The notes: generated from the sequence alone by a model not told the origin. A stretch of 64,000 nucleotides of DNA from Phyto melanocephala (GCA_941918925.1 OW799236.1:63110485-63174484); one strand, 5' to 3'; shown: positions 44,655 to 56,124, numbered from the stretch's first letter. Numbers and translations: made by a program.

Positions 44655-46100
44655 ATGGAAAAGTTAGTTAAAGTAAATGAAGTTACTACACAGGGGACTA
44701 ATACCCCAGTGTCGGCGGCCGCGAGGGGTGGGCAAGCAGGCTCCCGGGCGTCGATATCAAGCGACTGCAATGCTATTCCGGTAGGCTTGGCTGGATTGGC
44801 AGATAATGCTACAAGCATAACTGATAGCGGTTCTAGTGGAAGGGGACTAGATGGCGGCAAGGGTGACCATTTGGTAACAGTCAACCCCTTTGCCCGAAAT
44901 TCGAAAATGCGCAGATCACCTCAGCACGAGAAGACTGGATCCAATGAGACGGCAGTAAACCCGAATATTGAAACCACAGCATTCTGTAGACTCGGCGTCT
45001 GCATCCGGAATTTAGTGGACATGCTGGAAGATGGGAAAAGGCGTTCGATTCATCAACCTATGCGGGATGCTATAGAGAGCATTAAGGCCTTGTACGAGCT
45101 ATCGGCGATAGAAAACCATGACGAAAAGGCGAAAGAGGTCATCAGAAGCTCAAAATCCTCTCAAACCTCGCCATGGTTAAGGAGAAAAGAGCCCAAGAGG
45201 AAACCAGAGGGGAAACCGGAGGGAGCACCAAAGGAACCTATGGCAAAGAAAGTCTACGAAGGCAAGAAATGCGAGGAAGCAAAACCGGAGGAAACCGCCA
45301 ATATACAGGAGAATGATGGTTGGAAAGTGGTAAAGTCTAAGGCGAAGACAAAGAAGTCAAACGGGAATCGCAATAGGGTAAGGACGAAACCCGACGCGAT
45401 TGTAATAGAGGCTGTAGGGAATAGTTCCTACGCCGACATCCTGCGTAAAGTGAAGGCCGATCCGAGTCTCAACGAACTAGGTCAGGCAGTATCCAGGATT
45501 AGGAGATCCAATAATGGTAACCTATTACTCCAACTGCGAAATACGGGCGAGCGGACAGACGAGTATAAGGAGGCGATCGGTCAGAGTTTAAATGGCCAGG
45601 CGTCTGTAAGGAGTCTGAAACCGAGAAAAGTTATAGAGATCAGAGATATCGATGAAGTAACGACGAAGGAGGAGGTAGTTAGGACAATTAGGGCGCAACT
45701 AAAGCTAAGAGACTCTGACCCGGTAGAGATGCTTAGACTTAGAAGTGCATACGGTGGAACACAGATCGCCAAAATTAGTTTGCCAGTAGACAGAGCCGAA
45801 ATGCTTCTGAAAATGGGGAAAGTCGCTACAAATTGGGCAATATGGCGTATAAGGGAGGAAAAGAGCCTCCTAAAATGTTTTAGATGCCTCGAATTCGGGC
45901 ATTTGGCGGTCAAGTGCGGAAATGCTATGGATAGATCGAAGATGTGCAGGAGATGCGGTAAGGAAGGGCACATGGCTAAGACATGTGAGGAAAATCCCGT
46001 ATGCATGTTCTGCAAGAACAGTAATACAGGCGACTCAGCCCACATTGCTGGAAGCAGTAGATGTCCGGTATTCAGGAGAGCTCTCGAAACTAGGAAATAA
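44655..46100 (+). CDS. LINE ORF1 (Gag-like, three zinc knuckles)
   Basis: The RNA-binding protein packages the element's transcript. I start it at the ATG 44655 (481 residues); the frame is open upstream to 44544 without an ATG. A Lys/Glu-rich central part (KRKPEGKPEGAP) is followed by three CCHC-type knuckles near residues 408, 431 and 454: CFRCLEFGHLAVKC, CRRCGKEGHMAKTC, and a longer one starting CMFCKN. The frame is intact. ORF2 starts two bases after its stop, so translation coupling is likely. Confidence 0.9.
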   Translation: MEKLVKVNEVTTQGTNTPVSAAARGGQAGSRASISSDCNAIPVGLAGLADNATSITDSGSSGRGLDGGKGDHLVTVNPFARNSKMRRSPQHEKTGSNETAVNPNIETTAFCRLGVCIRNLVDMLEDGKRRSIHQPMRDAIESIKALYELSAIENHDEKAKEVIRSSKSSQTSPWLRRKEPKRKPEGKPEGAPKEPMAKKVYEGKKCEEAKPEETANIQENDGWKVVKSKAKTKKSNGNRNRVRTKPDAIVIEAVGNSSYADILRKVKADPSLNELGQAVSRIRRSNNGNLLLQLRNTGERTDEYKEAIGQSLNGQASVRSLKPRKVIEIRDIDEVTTKEEVVRTIRAQLKLRDSDPVEMLRLRSAYGGTQIAKISLPVDRAEMLLKMGKVATNWAIWRIREEKSLLKCFRCLEFGHLAVKCGNAMDRSKMCRRCGKEGHMAKTCEENPVCMFCKNSNTGDSAHIAGSSRCPVFRRALETRK

Positions 46101-46102
46101 AT

Positions 46103-49081
46103 ATGGAGCTAAGGATCATGCAGATAAACCTCAACCATTGCGAATTGGCAAACGACCTACTGTCACAATCAGTAAGAGAAAAGCAAATAGATGTTGCGAT
46201 AATAAGCGAGCCATATGGAGTAAGAAGTAGCAATGTTTGGACAAGCGACCAAAGTTCGAAAGCTGCAATATGGGCATGTGGCAAACATGCCTTTCAGAAC
46301 ATTGGAGATAAAAGAAAAGGCTTTACTCGAGCAAGGATAAAGGGCATATTCTTCTACAGCTGTTATGCTCCACCGAGTTGGTCCCATGAAGAATATGAAT
46401 CTATGTTGCAGGAACTTGTGAATGATGCAGTTGGGAAGTCCCCACTTGTAATAGCTGGTGACTTCAATGCATGGGCGACGGAATGGGGCAGCCAATCGAC
46501 AAACAGAAGAGGACGGAGCCTCCTGGAGGCATTTGCACCCCTGGATGTAGACGTGGCTAACAATGGAAGGAGCCAGACCTTCAGGAAAGCCGGTCTGAGC
46601 TCTATCATCGACATTACGTTTGTCAGCAGCTCGCTAACTCCAAGGACGAAGTGGTGGGTTAGCGAAGATTTCACTTACAGTGATCACCAGGCGGTAATGT
46701 TCGTAATCTCAGGATGCAGTGGCCGTGGGCGACATACTAAGCCTACAACGGGTCCAAAGTGGAAGGATTCACGTTTCGACGTGGAAACATTCAATGATTC
46801 AATAATGGACGAGGAGATCGAGGAAGGTCCAGTGCAGATAGCGTCAGTGCAACTATGCCGGTTAATAGAAAGAGCTTGCGATGCGTCAATGCCATAACGT
46901 AAGCCGAACAGATTTGGTTCTCCATGCTATTGGTGGAATGAGGAGATACGAAGCCTCAGATTGGAATGCCTTAGATCGAGGCGCAAGGCACAGCGATCAA
47001 GAGGGAAAAGCTACCACACTCAGAGGATTGAGGAATTCAGGGAACATAGGAAGAAACTCAAAACTGCAATTAAGAAGAGCAAAGGAGAAAGCTTCAAGCT
47101 CCTCTGCGAGGAGGCAGATGCAAACCCTTGGGGTACGGCATATAAGGTGGTAATGAAGAAGCTTAAATGTCAAGCGGCTCCCCAGATAACATGCCCAACA
47201 CTCCTACTGGGCATTGTATCGCACCTGTTTCCACAGCGGGAGAACAATTAGGTATACGTCGACAGCAGATTCACGGACTGCAATACTCCCCCTGTCACGG
47301 AGGAAGAGATTCTCAAGATAGGTAGGGAAATTGGGGATAACCGGGCACCTGGCCCGGACGGACTTCCCAACAAAGCCATTAAAGCCGCAATACAGCGACG
47401 ACCATGCTTGTTCAGGAGAATTATGCAAAGTTGCCTTAGTGAAGGTATTTTCCCGGACCAATGGAAGAGACAGAGACTAGTTTTGCTTCCGAAAGGGAAC
47501 AAACCAGCTGGCGACCCTTCATCTTATCGCCCTATCTGCCTTCTTGATACACTGGGCAAAGCACTGGAAAAGGTGATCTACAACAGACTCATGTACATCG
47601 TCGAGAGAGAGAATGGACTCTCCGAGACACAATTCGGATTCAGAAAATCACGCTCCACGATTGACGCCATAAAAAGGGTAGTAGATACAGCTGCGGGCGC
47701 AATAGCAGGAGAACGTTGGAGATGGGGGACAAAAGAATACTGTGGTGTTGTCACGCTTGACATTAGAAACGCGTTTAACTCTGCCAGTTGGGATTTCATA
47801 ATGGCAGCTCTAGAGAGACTGAACACACCGAAGTACCTGATTAGAATAGTGAATAGTTACTTTTCGAATAGGAAACTGATCTACGCAACGGACGATGGGC
47901 CACGGATGTATGATGTTAGTTCAGGTGTTCCACAGGGATCGGTTCTTGGTCCACTACTATGGAATATCATGTATGACGGAGTTCTTAGAACACAACTACC
48001 GAGCTCGACAAGGATAATCGGGTTCGCGGATGACATAGTGATTGTCAGTGTAGCGAAACATATTGTGGAATTAGAATCGGCTATAAACGATGCAATTGTG
48101 AGGATCCAGAGATGGCTAGATTCGGCGAATCTCAACCTGGCAGAACAGAAGACTGAAGCAGTACTTATTACAAGTAGGAAAAAAGTGGAATTTATGAAGG
48201 TGAAGGTGGGAAACCAGGAGATATGTTCTAAACCGGCAATCAAATATCTTGGGGTCATGATGGATAACAGACTTAAATTTGGGCCTCATATTGAATACGC
48301 GTGCGCGAAGGCCGCAATGATTCAAAGGAGTATTGCTAGAATACTACCTAATATTGGAGGACCAAAGGGTCCAAGAAGGAGGCTTTTGGCTACGGTTACC
48401 AATTCCACATTGCTTTACGCAGCCCCTGTTTGGGCACAGGCTCTGAAGATAAAGGAGTATAGAAGAAAAATGTCCTCGGTTCATAGACTATGCGCGCTCA
48501 GGACAATAAGTGCCTTTAAGACGGTATCGGACGACGCGGCTTGTGTCATAGCGGCAATGATTCCAATAGACTTACGGGCGGCGGAGATCCAGAGAATCTA
48601 CAATAGGCGAACGACAGGCCAGGCAGTAATAAATTTAGCTGCAGTTAAGAGAGAGGAAAGATCGTTTTCAATCAGAGAATGGCAGAGAAGGTGGGATACA
48701 TCGACTAAAGGGCGATGGACATATAAACTCATCCCTAATATTGCGGTATGGATGGATAGGAAGGCTGGGGATGTGAACTTCTACTTGACACAGTATATGA
48801 CAAACCATGGCGCTTTTAGGCAATATCTGCACAGGGTTGGCCATGAAAATTCCCAAACCTGCCCAGAATGCCCAGAAGAGGCGGAAAATGCGGAGCATGT
48901 CGTATTCCGATGCCCTAGATACATGGGGTGGACTTCGGGTATGACGAATCCATCGGAGTTTCTTCGGCATATGTGTCAGGACGTGGAAAACTGGGAGGTC
49001 TTTAGTGGAGTGTGCTCCCGGATAATTAAGGACCTAAGAAGGCTGGAAAGGGCTAGACGGTCCGACGAGGAGGAGGCGTAA
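46103..49081 (+). pseudogene. LINE ORF2 (endonuclease, reverse transcriptase), two in-frame stops
   Basis: Domains in order are the APE-type endonuclease (QINLNHCELA, SEPYG, IAGDFNAWATEWGS, SDHQAVMFV; to about 46890); a linker with YWWN-type motif; and reverse transcriptase with YRPICLLDTLGKALEK, GVVTLDIRNAFNSASW, GVPQGSVLGPLLWN and FADDIVI (catalytic DD intact). A C-terminal CPECPEEAENAEHVVFRCPR zinc motif follows. There is no RNase H. Two stops, TAA at 46895-46897 and TAG at 47249-47251, lie in one unbroken frame of about 992 codons. They remove RT from translation, so this copy is probably inactive even though all catalytic residues I can see are present. Confidence 0.92.
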
Positions 49082-49279
49082 ATGCCAACGGCCCCCGCGA
49101 AGTAATACCTAGCGGCAGTCCCGTGGGGATGTCCGTTGATGATCGAGGGGGTGTGGTTTAGTACGTAGGCGCTACGGCGAATCGTACATGCTTGTGGCAC
49201 GGGCCACTAGTATCTATGAAGATTCCACACCACCGGCTCGAAAGCAAAAAAAAAAAAAAAACTTTTATATATATAGATA

Positions 49280-49632
49280 AAATTTATGCTGCAGTTGACT
49301 GTAAAAATAAATATATAAGAGATGTTGACATTAATAAGATAAATGACGGTACATAATATGCTGATGATAATATGTTTAATAAAACAATTTTAATAAAATT
49401 TCTCTTCCGACTGTTCATTCCAACTTTTATGATAAAATTTTACCGTTAATTTCATGTTATGAATTCAATTTTTAATATCCAGAATAATTCGATGCCGTTT
49501 GCAATTGGATTGTATAGGAACTCTAAATTTATTTAAATTATTTTACCATGTATAATTCGATACGTTGTACACCTTTTTAACACAATAATTATGTTCTGTA
49601 TCTTTCCGGTACAATTGAAACATACTTAAATT
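49280..49632. other. AT-rich intergenic stretch
   Basis: No gene or element end is recognised between the CTAGCC repeat end and the RT fragment. Confidence 0.6.
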
Positions 49633-49786
49633 GTTCCAGTCCTGAAACCAGGAAATGAATATCGCCCGATTGCAATTCTCTCCTATTTTTTCAAAAGTTT
49701 TTGAAAAATTATTATATGGACAAACTTATAGGCATGTTAATGACAACAACCTGTTAACTGATCGTCAATTTGGGCATAGGCGCTGC
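49633..49786 (+). pseudogene. LINE reverse transcriptase fragment
   Basis: VPVLKPGNEYRPIAILSYFF and, after a frameshift, KVFEKLLYGQTYRH and NNLLTDRQFGHR match the early RT motifs of jockey/CR1-like LINEs. Only about 50 codons remain. Confidence 0.75.
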
Positions 49787-49825
49787 ACATAGAGGTATTT
49801 GGTTAATTTAGCCGTAAAAAATTTA

Positions 49826-50400
49826 AGAACTTAGCTCGACAGACAACAAAATTTTGCATCGTTAAGTGAATTTTGCTTGAGATTTGTCGTTTTGGGGCAC
49901 TGTTAAAGTCAAGAAAGTTAAGTAAATTGCACGAGGTCCTTGAAAGTAAATGTTATACATTATACATCACGATAAAATATGAAATTTCTACTATAAGACT
50001 AAAATAAAACGTTGAGCGTTTTTGCGCCATTTTTTATGATTTTTTGAAAATATAACCTTCTTTGTTTTTGCTAATTTTGCATACGTACAAGTGAGTAATA
50101 AACTTAAATAGTTTTTATTTAATAAAAAAGACAAGTGTAATTTTCACCCACCCCTATAACGGCTTCTAACCATCTGTGCAGCTGCATTTTAAATGCATAC
50201 CACATGGCTGGAAGGAACAGTGACAATACTTGTATTTGATAGCCCGTCTTCAAAATAACAAACAATCCTTACCGTTTACGAAAGAAGCAAATACTTTCAT
50301 GCTTTCACCTGTACTGGACTCTGAAAAGGATTACGATTCGGAAGAGGTCTTTGAAGAAACAGACGCAAAAGAACCATGACACTCATCATCATCATCTTAG
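49826..50400 (+). repeat. Unclassified coding repeat, copy A (deleted)
   Basis: It shares AAGAACTTAGCTCGACAGAC, TGCGCCATTTTT and the coding stretch for WLEGTVTI with the longer copy at 56565-58126. The gap between the first and last motif is about 380 bp here and 1180 bp there, so this copy is internally deleted. Confidence 0.55.
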
Positions 50401-50579
50401 AGAAAAAATTAGTTGTTAATTTTTTAAATCAAAATTATTATTTCCATTACAAATAAGTTAAAGCTTAAAAATAAATATTGTTGTGTTATCGGGGGGATAA
50501 CTTCGCTTACACATAAACTTATGCTGATGATAAAAAATGAATTTTATAAACAAACACACAAACACATTTTTCAGAGGTA

Positions 50580-51223
50580 GGATTTTTCTTAGGAAAACTT
50601 TTTTTTTCTTTACTCATATTTGTTGCACAATTTCCAACTTCTCCTCACAAAAACTCAGAATTAACGTAGAACCCTGCGAAACCAACTTAGGCCATAAATC
50701 CCTTAACACTGTCAGTTGTGTCCGAGATCCTAGCTTGTCTAAAATAGTAGCCGATTGGTGGCCTTACCATGCCCTCTTCTCACGACGAACTTAATGCCAA
50801 TCTACCGCTCGTAAGTTCGTCAGCAATTTCATTGCCGACAATTCCATAGTGCCCCGATACGTAACAGAATCTGATATTAAAGAGGCCTATGTTCCTATCA
50901 TGTGCTTTCCTACATTTCCTAACCAACCTTAATTTTACATAATGTCTCGTCAAAGCCCTGAGCCCCGCCTGACTATCCACTTAAAGAATAACCTCCCTAC
51001 CCCACAAAATATGTTCTAATATGAGATCCGTTATCCTATATATAGCCAGTATCTCCGCATGGAACACACTACAGTTATCAGTAAGCCTGTAAGACCTCCA
51101 GATATTCTTCCCAATTATATCCATCTTACCGTCTTCAATCCAACCGTTAAAACTGCACACGCCGCATACAGTCTGTCTCCCAAAGTCTAATTTCATTGAG
51201 TTGTAACAAAATACTAATTTCAA
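50580..51223 (-). pseudogene. LINE RNase H domain remnant
   Basis: Read on the minus strand, CSVFHAEILAIYRITDLI (E), VDSQAGLRALTRHY (D) and CYVSGHYGIVGNEIADEL (H and D) form an RNase H as found at the C-terminus of I/LOA-type LINEs. A stop at 50981 interrupts it, and the part to 50580 (RTQLTVLRDLWP) is further decayed. It belongs to a different LINE type from the one at 44365-49260, which has no RNase H. Confidence 0.75.
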
Positions 51224-51283
51224 TTTAAATACGAGTAATAATAAAGAGTGCCGGTTTCGAAAATGCTTATATCGGAATAATAT

Positions 51284-51818
51284 TGTAGTGTGCTATATTA
51301 GTGCACACTTCTACATTATTGAATATTACAATAATGTAACATAATATAACCCAATTGTTACTTTTATTAAACACATGACTAATGCAATTATGAGAATTGA
51401 GTGAAAGTAATTAATAAGTAAACGTCACTCAATTCTCAAATTGAATACGTTTGTGATTGGTCAAACGTATGAAGTAATAGTAAAGAAATAATTTTAAAGT
51501 AAGTGCATATATTAGTAAGATGAGATAGATGTAATATTATAATAAGTTATAATAAGTTAGAATAGTTAGAATTAATTCTCATGTTAAGTATAAAAAGGGC
51601 CGCGAGCCACTAATAAAACAGACATTGATTTTAGAAACGAAATCGGCAATAACTGCCTTGTTTTATTTTCATTGTTTCAATAAACCTTTTGGCAGTTCTT
51701 TTGAACGCCTACTATTTAGCTGGAACCCTTCCAGCTGGGTAAAATAAATATAAGGACTATAGGCCACTTTAACTAAAATAATTATTCTTCTACTACATGG
51801 AACAATATTCCATTACAA
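51284..51818 (+). repeat. Probable solo LTR
   Basis: The 535-bp segment starts TGTAGTG, ends TTACA and is flanked by ATAT on both sides (51280-51283, 51819-51822). It has a TATA-like GTATAAAAAGGG, a likely start near ACAGACATTG, an AATAAA and a T-rich section, the order of an LTR. A 4-bp ATAT duplication is usual in many gypsy elements. No internal part remains, which fits LTR-LTR recombination. Confidence 0.6.
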
Positions 51819-51894
51819 TATTTTAATATTCCTAAAATAATTACAATTTATTTTACTTTAGAAAATGTTTTAGGATATTAAATAATAGAATAAA

Positions 51895-52447
51895 CAAGTA
51901 ACAGTGCTATATTCGGCCGTGCCGAATCTTATATACCCTTCTCAACGTGTAGTAGCAATAACAATTGTTTGTATCACCATTCATTTCATATAAAATACGT
52001 ACATACATGTAAAAAACATACCAAAAAAAAAAAAAAAATTACAAAAAAAAATATATTGAAAATAAAAAAAAAACAATAAAAAATTAAAAAAATTTTTTAA
52101 AAAAATTAAAACAAATAATAAAATATAAATAATGTATTAAATAAAATTGTTTTGGCTCAGCTGGAATTCGATGCCACGTTTACTTTAACCAGTATGTATG
52201 TAGGTTGTTGTTGTAATTGTGAAAAAAACGAGGTAGTCGTGGTTTTTTGCTCATATCTCAGAAGGTTATGGGGCGATTGTGCTGAATTTCAATAGCGATT
52301 TATTCCTGGATATTTCCAAGAGATTGATACCAAACACAGATCTGAGGAACATATAGTTGCTTCTAAAAGTTGATTTCAACCTACACACGGACAGACGGTC
52401 AGAGCTTAATCGACTTCTCTATTCATAAGCTTTCAGAAAATATATAC
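51895..52447 (-). mobile_element. HINE copy, minus strand, head truncated
   Basis: The tail at 51895 reads (minus strand) GGGTATATAAGATTCGGCAC, GGCCGAA and GCACTGTTACTTG. The body has the ATTCGATGCCACG B-box-like region at 52168-52180 (plus) and a core ending at CTGAAAGCTTATGAATAG. The head beyond about 52447 is lost. Its tail retains GAATGGTGATACAAACAA and CTACACGTTGAG, the intact counterpart of the array junction. Confidence 0.8.
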
Positions 52448-54198
52448 TAAATTAATCATATCGATAATTATATTTTTGAAGTAAATCGCGCTAATCTAAA
52501 GCGTTTTTATAAAAACTACGCAGACCACCAAATATGCGACTTTTACGTAATTGAAACGCGCTAAATTGGCATCGCTGCATAGAAATTGATTAGCTTCAAT
52601 CACTAGTTGCTTTAAACAAAAGTCCTTTACTAGACGTCAACAACTTTTTTTCATAGGGTCTTCCACCAGTTCGCTTTATGAAAGCTTATTTCCAGATATT
52701 TGTAGTCAACGGTATTAACAAGTTTTTTTTTTACATTTAATATAATTTATGTATTGCATTGAGACTCATCGGCTATTCATCCAATAGCCGATTGACAGTA
52801 GCTTTTCTCTACCTACGGAGCAATTTTTTTTATGTGTTCTTTCATAAACTCTGTCATTACTTCTTTTTGTTTTGGATTAAATTTGCTTTACGAGTAATTC
52901 GTCCTAAAAAAATAATAATGTTATGAAATTCTTATTTATTTAAAACAATTTTAATCTAACTTACATTTTTTAAGAAAATTTAAAAATTTTTATTAGCACT
53001 CGAACTAAATTTTTAACGAAAATTTTTCGCAAAACTCGTGCATTCATTAATACGTTTGCGGATGCTATAATTTCAAATTTATCAGTTTTTTCACGTGACG
53101 GTTTTTCCGTTTTTAAAAAGATAGAACAAACATGTTGATATAAAATATATTTTATTTTAAATATACATACATATGTATGTATATGTATATTTATTTATTT
53201 TTGGTGCTGTTTGACAACTCAATGTTGACCTATGTCGCTTATCGTATAAGAAAAAGGGAGGGATTGAATTTTTTTTAATATGTACATTGTTTGTTTTCAG
53301 GCTGCCAAAACTATTCTTATTAAAAGAAAAAACTTGGCTTGGGGAGAGGGTTTTAAATATTCTTTACCAATCCACTGTATCCACTTTATATATATATATA
53401 TATGCATATATATGACAATACGTGCTAAAAAATGATTGTTTAAAATTTCCGTTACTCATGTTTTAATTAATTTGACTTAACAAACAACGTTTAATTCGAA
53501 TCTTATGCACTATTTATATGTACACGAATTCATCCTAGTGCTTGAAATGAAACTCTCATATAAAACAACAACTTCAGAAGCAAAATCACTCATTTAAAAC
53601 TAATGGTGTTTTCTTTTCTGACGTAAATGTTGCATTAATTCTGCCCTATGCCTTTTTTTGTGTTCTTTTCTGAAAAATATGCAATATTATAAACGGGTGA
53701 CAAGTTCTTTTGTAATAATGTTGCCGTAAAAATGAAAAAAAAATGTTACATGTCGTACCCTAAATTTAATCAAAGGGTTGAATATTGCACTCTTTAACAG
53801 CTTATATTAAAAAGGAGAACGAAGTTCTTCGAGTGGTTAAAAATAATTTATGGTTATAAAAATGGAAGCAAGAAATGAAGTTTTACATAAAAATATGTTG
53901 TCATTTAAAAAAGGTGAAAATTTCTGTTCTATTCTGCTGAGTATAAAGGTAGCATTTTATTGGGTGCAGGTGGCCTTTGAAAAGTGTCTAATAATAAAAG
54001 GGCAACATTGTTTGCTAGAAAAGAAAACACCATAAGTTTTTGACAATATTTACAATGTTGGTGAAATTAAATGGGGTTTTTTCCCATTATTTTGTATATG
54101 ATATACATAGCTGTTGTACTCACAAGAAGTCTTAAGTGTCATATTACACTAATTATTGTAATATTATGACAATACGACAATTAGCAGAAATTAATCGA
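52448..54198. other. Intergenic AT-rich DNA
   Basis: No gene or element is recognised. A short (TA)n tract lies near 53389-53412, and ATGTATGTATATGTATAT near 53175. Confidence 0.6.
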
Positions 54199-54201
54199 TT
54201 A

Positions 54202-54512
54202 AGGCCATGACTGACTATCCTACAAAGTCGTGCGATTATGTCAAATAAAAATCTGATAGTTTTCTGTCCTACATGAAAAAATCGCAACAAAATGTGTTAT
54301 TGGATGCCACACTGTCATACTTGCTTAGAAAAAGCAACTCTGATCGCACAGACTATTATTTTATGAAAATTTTCAAAAGATTATCAAATCGGACACACAT
54401 GTCAAAAAATCTGTCACACATGTGCACTTTGTGTCCACACTATCACACTTTCTGAACACACATACAATTTTTGACATATCGAACGACTAAATCTGATAGT
54501 CAGTCATGGCCT
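54202..54512. mobile_element. 311-bp MITE with 18-bp perfect TIRs, TTA target duplication
   Basis: AGGCCATGACTGACTATC at the left end is the exact reverse complement of the right end. TTA occurs on both sides (54199-54201, 54513-54515). A 3-bp TTA duplication fits PIF/Harbinger-type elements. No coding sequence. Confidence 0.75.
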
Positions 54513-54750
54513 TTACATATTACGGGCAAAATGATAAAAATGTGTGATGTGTTTAGATGCCAGAAAAATTGGTGAAGCATGTAAAAGCTTTTTAAAACCA
54601 AGAACTATAAAATTATTTCTCAAAAACTAAGCAAAACTTTTTAGCAAACATATTAAAAAAAAGACAACAACATTTAACAAATGTTTAAACAGATGATTTA
54701 TTTCTATTGAAAAATAATATTCATTGCATATAGTATTGATTTAAAGGTAA

Positions 54751-54783
54751 TATAAATTGCACTAATCGCAACAGTATTGCTAT
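54751..54783 (+). promoter_or_regulatory. Promoter of protease homologue 2
   Basis: TATAAATTG (54751) and AATCGCAACAG (54765) repeat the upstream arrangement of gene 1. The MITE starts at 54784, so it separates the promoter from the start codon. Confidence 0.55.
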
Positions 54784-55296
54784 AAACACATAGACGACAG
54801 CAGACAGCAAGCAGCAATATGTCAAAAATAAAATCCATGTGTTTAAATGAAAACGATTATTTTGACGGCAGCACAGCAGCACGACTGCACAACAGCATTT
54901 GCTGCTGCTGCCAACTTAGGCTATTTTCTATTTTGACGGGCAGCAAGAACAAATATAGTGTTGCCATTACATATATTAAATTGGAAAAAAAATAACAAAA
55001 ACTTATTTTTGATATTAAACATAAAAGAACATTACAAAAATACAATAAAGAAACAAATGTATGTGTTTTTATAGTTTTCGTGATATAATTACATTTTTTT
55101 ATCAATAACTTTAATTTTATTCATTATAAAATATATATGCGGCATCCCTGAAATTTGTATTGCTAAAATGCACATCAGCTGATTATTATGTTGTTGCTGT
55201 CTTCAAAATAATTATGAAGCTGACTTCAGAGCAGCATTTGAAGTTGGCAGCATTTGAAGCCATGAAGTTGTGAAGTCTGCTGGCGTCTATGTGTTT
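54784..55296. mobile_element. 513-bp MITE in the 5' untranslated region of protease homologue 2
   Basis: The left end AAACACATAGACG and the right end (reverse complement AAACACATAGACG) form TIRs of about 22 bp with one mismatch. CAGCAGC- and GCAGCATTTG-type motifs lie inside. The corresponding place upstream of gene 1 is continuous, which gives the empty site. I could not fix a target duplication, so the class is open. Confidence 0.8.
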
Positions 55297-55350
55297 AGAG
55301 CTTATCTATTAACAAGTTGTTCACAGCACTACACAAGTTCTTATTTTAAA

Positions 55351-56124
55351 ATGCTTAAACTGGGCTATATTTTTAAAGTGTTAATAATTTGTAATTTAGT
55401 TCTTCTAAACGTTTCTTTAGTATATTCCTTAATCACGTCACGCATTGTGGGTGGCACACCCACTAACATTACCGAGGTACCATTTATAGTACAAGTGCTA
55501 TATGAAAATAAATTTGTCTGTGGCGGCACTTTAGTATCAAAAAATTGTGTTGTGACATCAGCGTATTGTGTAAAGCTCAGGAAGGCTGGAAATATAACAA
55601 TAGTAGCCGGAGCTTCTTATCGCAATGAGGAAGGAGCAAAATCTAAAGTTGACCAAATTATTTTACCCCGAGACTACATCTATTTGAGTTATCATAAGGA
55701 TGTGGCGGTATTGAAATTACATTCTCCAGTCGATGGTCCGCAAATAAAGCCGATTGACTTGTGTACTAAAGATTGGAATGTGGGCGTCGACGTACATATA
55801 TATGGCTGGGGTTTTATGCACAAAAATGATATTTATCGTCCATATCAGGTGAGAAAAATAACAGTGAAAGCAATGAAAAATTCTGAATGTAGGAAATATC
55901 ATAAGCACTTGACAAAAAAATCCTTCTGCGCTTTCTTGCCAGGTGGCAAGGATGCCTGTTGGGGTGATGAAGGAGGTCCTGCTATAATAAATGGACAATA
56001 TTGTGGTATAATGTCGTATGGTATTGCCTGTGGTCGCTATAACAATCCGAGTATTTATACAAATGTGCTGGAGTTGAATCGATTCTTAAGAAGAGTCGTA
56101 AGCAAATTTAATAAATCATTTTAA
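55351..56124 (+). CDS. Secreted serine protease homologue 2 (catalytically dead, trypsin fold)
   Basis: The 257-residue paralogue of the protein at 41100 has an identical plan: signal peptide, SR/IVGG activation site (R31), TSAYC (Tyr for His57), KDVAVLKL (Asp kept) and GDEGGP (Glu for Ser195), with the same cysteines. An open frame extends upstream to 55270, but it has no ATG there and is partly MITE sequence, so I start at ATG 55351, which matches the start of gene 1 by alignment. No AATAAA is seen close behind; AATACA at 56157 might serve. Both genes keep open frames, so they are probably under selection. The role is likely secreted, non-proteolytic binding; this is inferred. Confidence 0.9.
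   Translation: MLKLGYIFKVLIICNLVLLNVSLVYSLITSRIVGGTPTNITEVPFIVQVLYENKFVCGGTLVSKNCVVTSAYCVKLRKAGNITIVAGASYRNEEGAKSKVDQIILPRDYIYLSYHKDVAVLKLHSPVDGPQIKPIDLCTKDWNVGVDVHIYGWGFMHKNDIYRPYQVRKITVKAMKNSECRKYHKHLTKKSFCAFLPGGKDACWGDEGGPAIINGQYCGIMSYGIACGRYNNPSIYTNVLELNRFLRRVVSKFNKSF

Larger units (their letters stand above)
44365..49260 (+). mobile_element. Full-length R1/jockey-type non-LTR retrotransposon
   Basis: The 4.9-kb element begins CCCGTGTGGGGTTTGC and ends in a tract of 15 A. It is flanked by the 12-bp target duplication ACTTTTATATAT (44353-44364 and 49261-49272). Both ORFs are present with only two stop codons, so it inserted recently. It hit the end of a CTAGCC-type repeat, about 20 bp beyond an (AC)n tract. 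Confidence 0.95.

Noticed and set aside
53850..54035. 61-codon frame in the intergenic region
   Set aside because: It is isolated, has no motif or codon pattern, and does not extend through splice sites that I can see.
55270..55350. 27-codon N-terminal extension of protease homologue 2
   Set aside because: The extension begins with GTG, derives largely from the MITE end and comes before the signal peptide that is aligned with gene 1.
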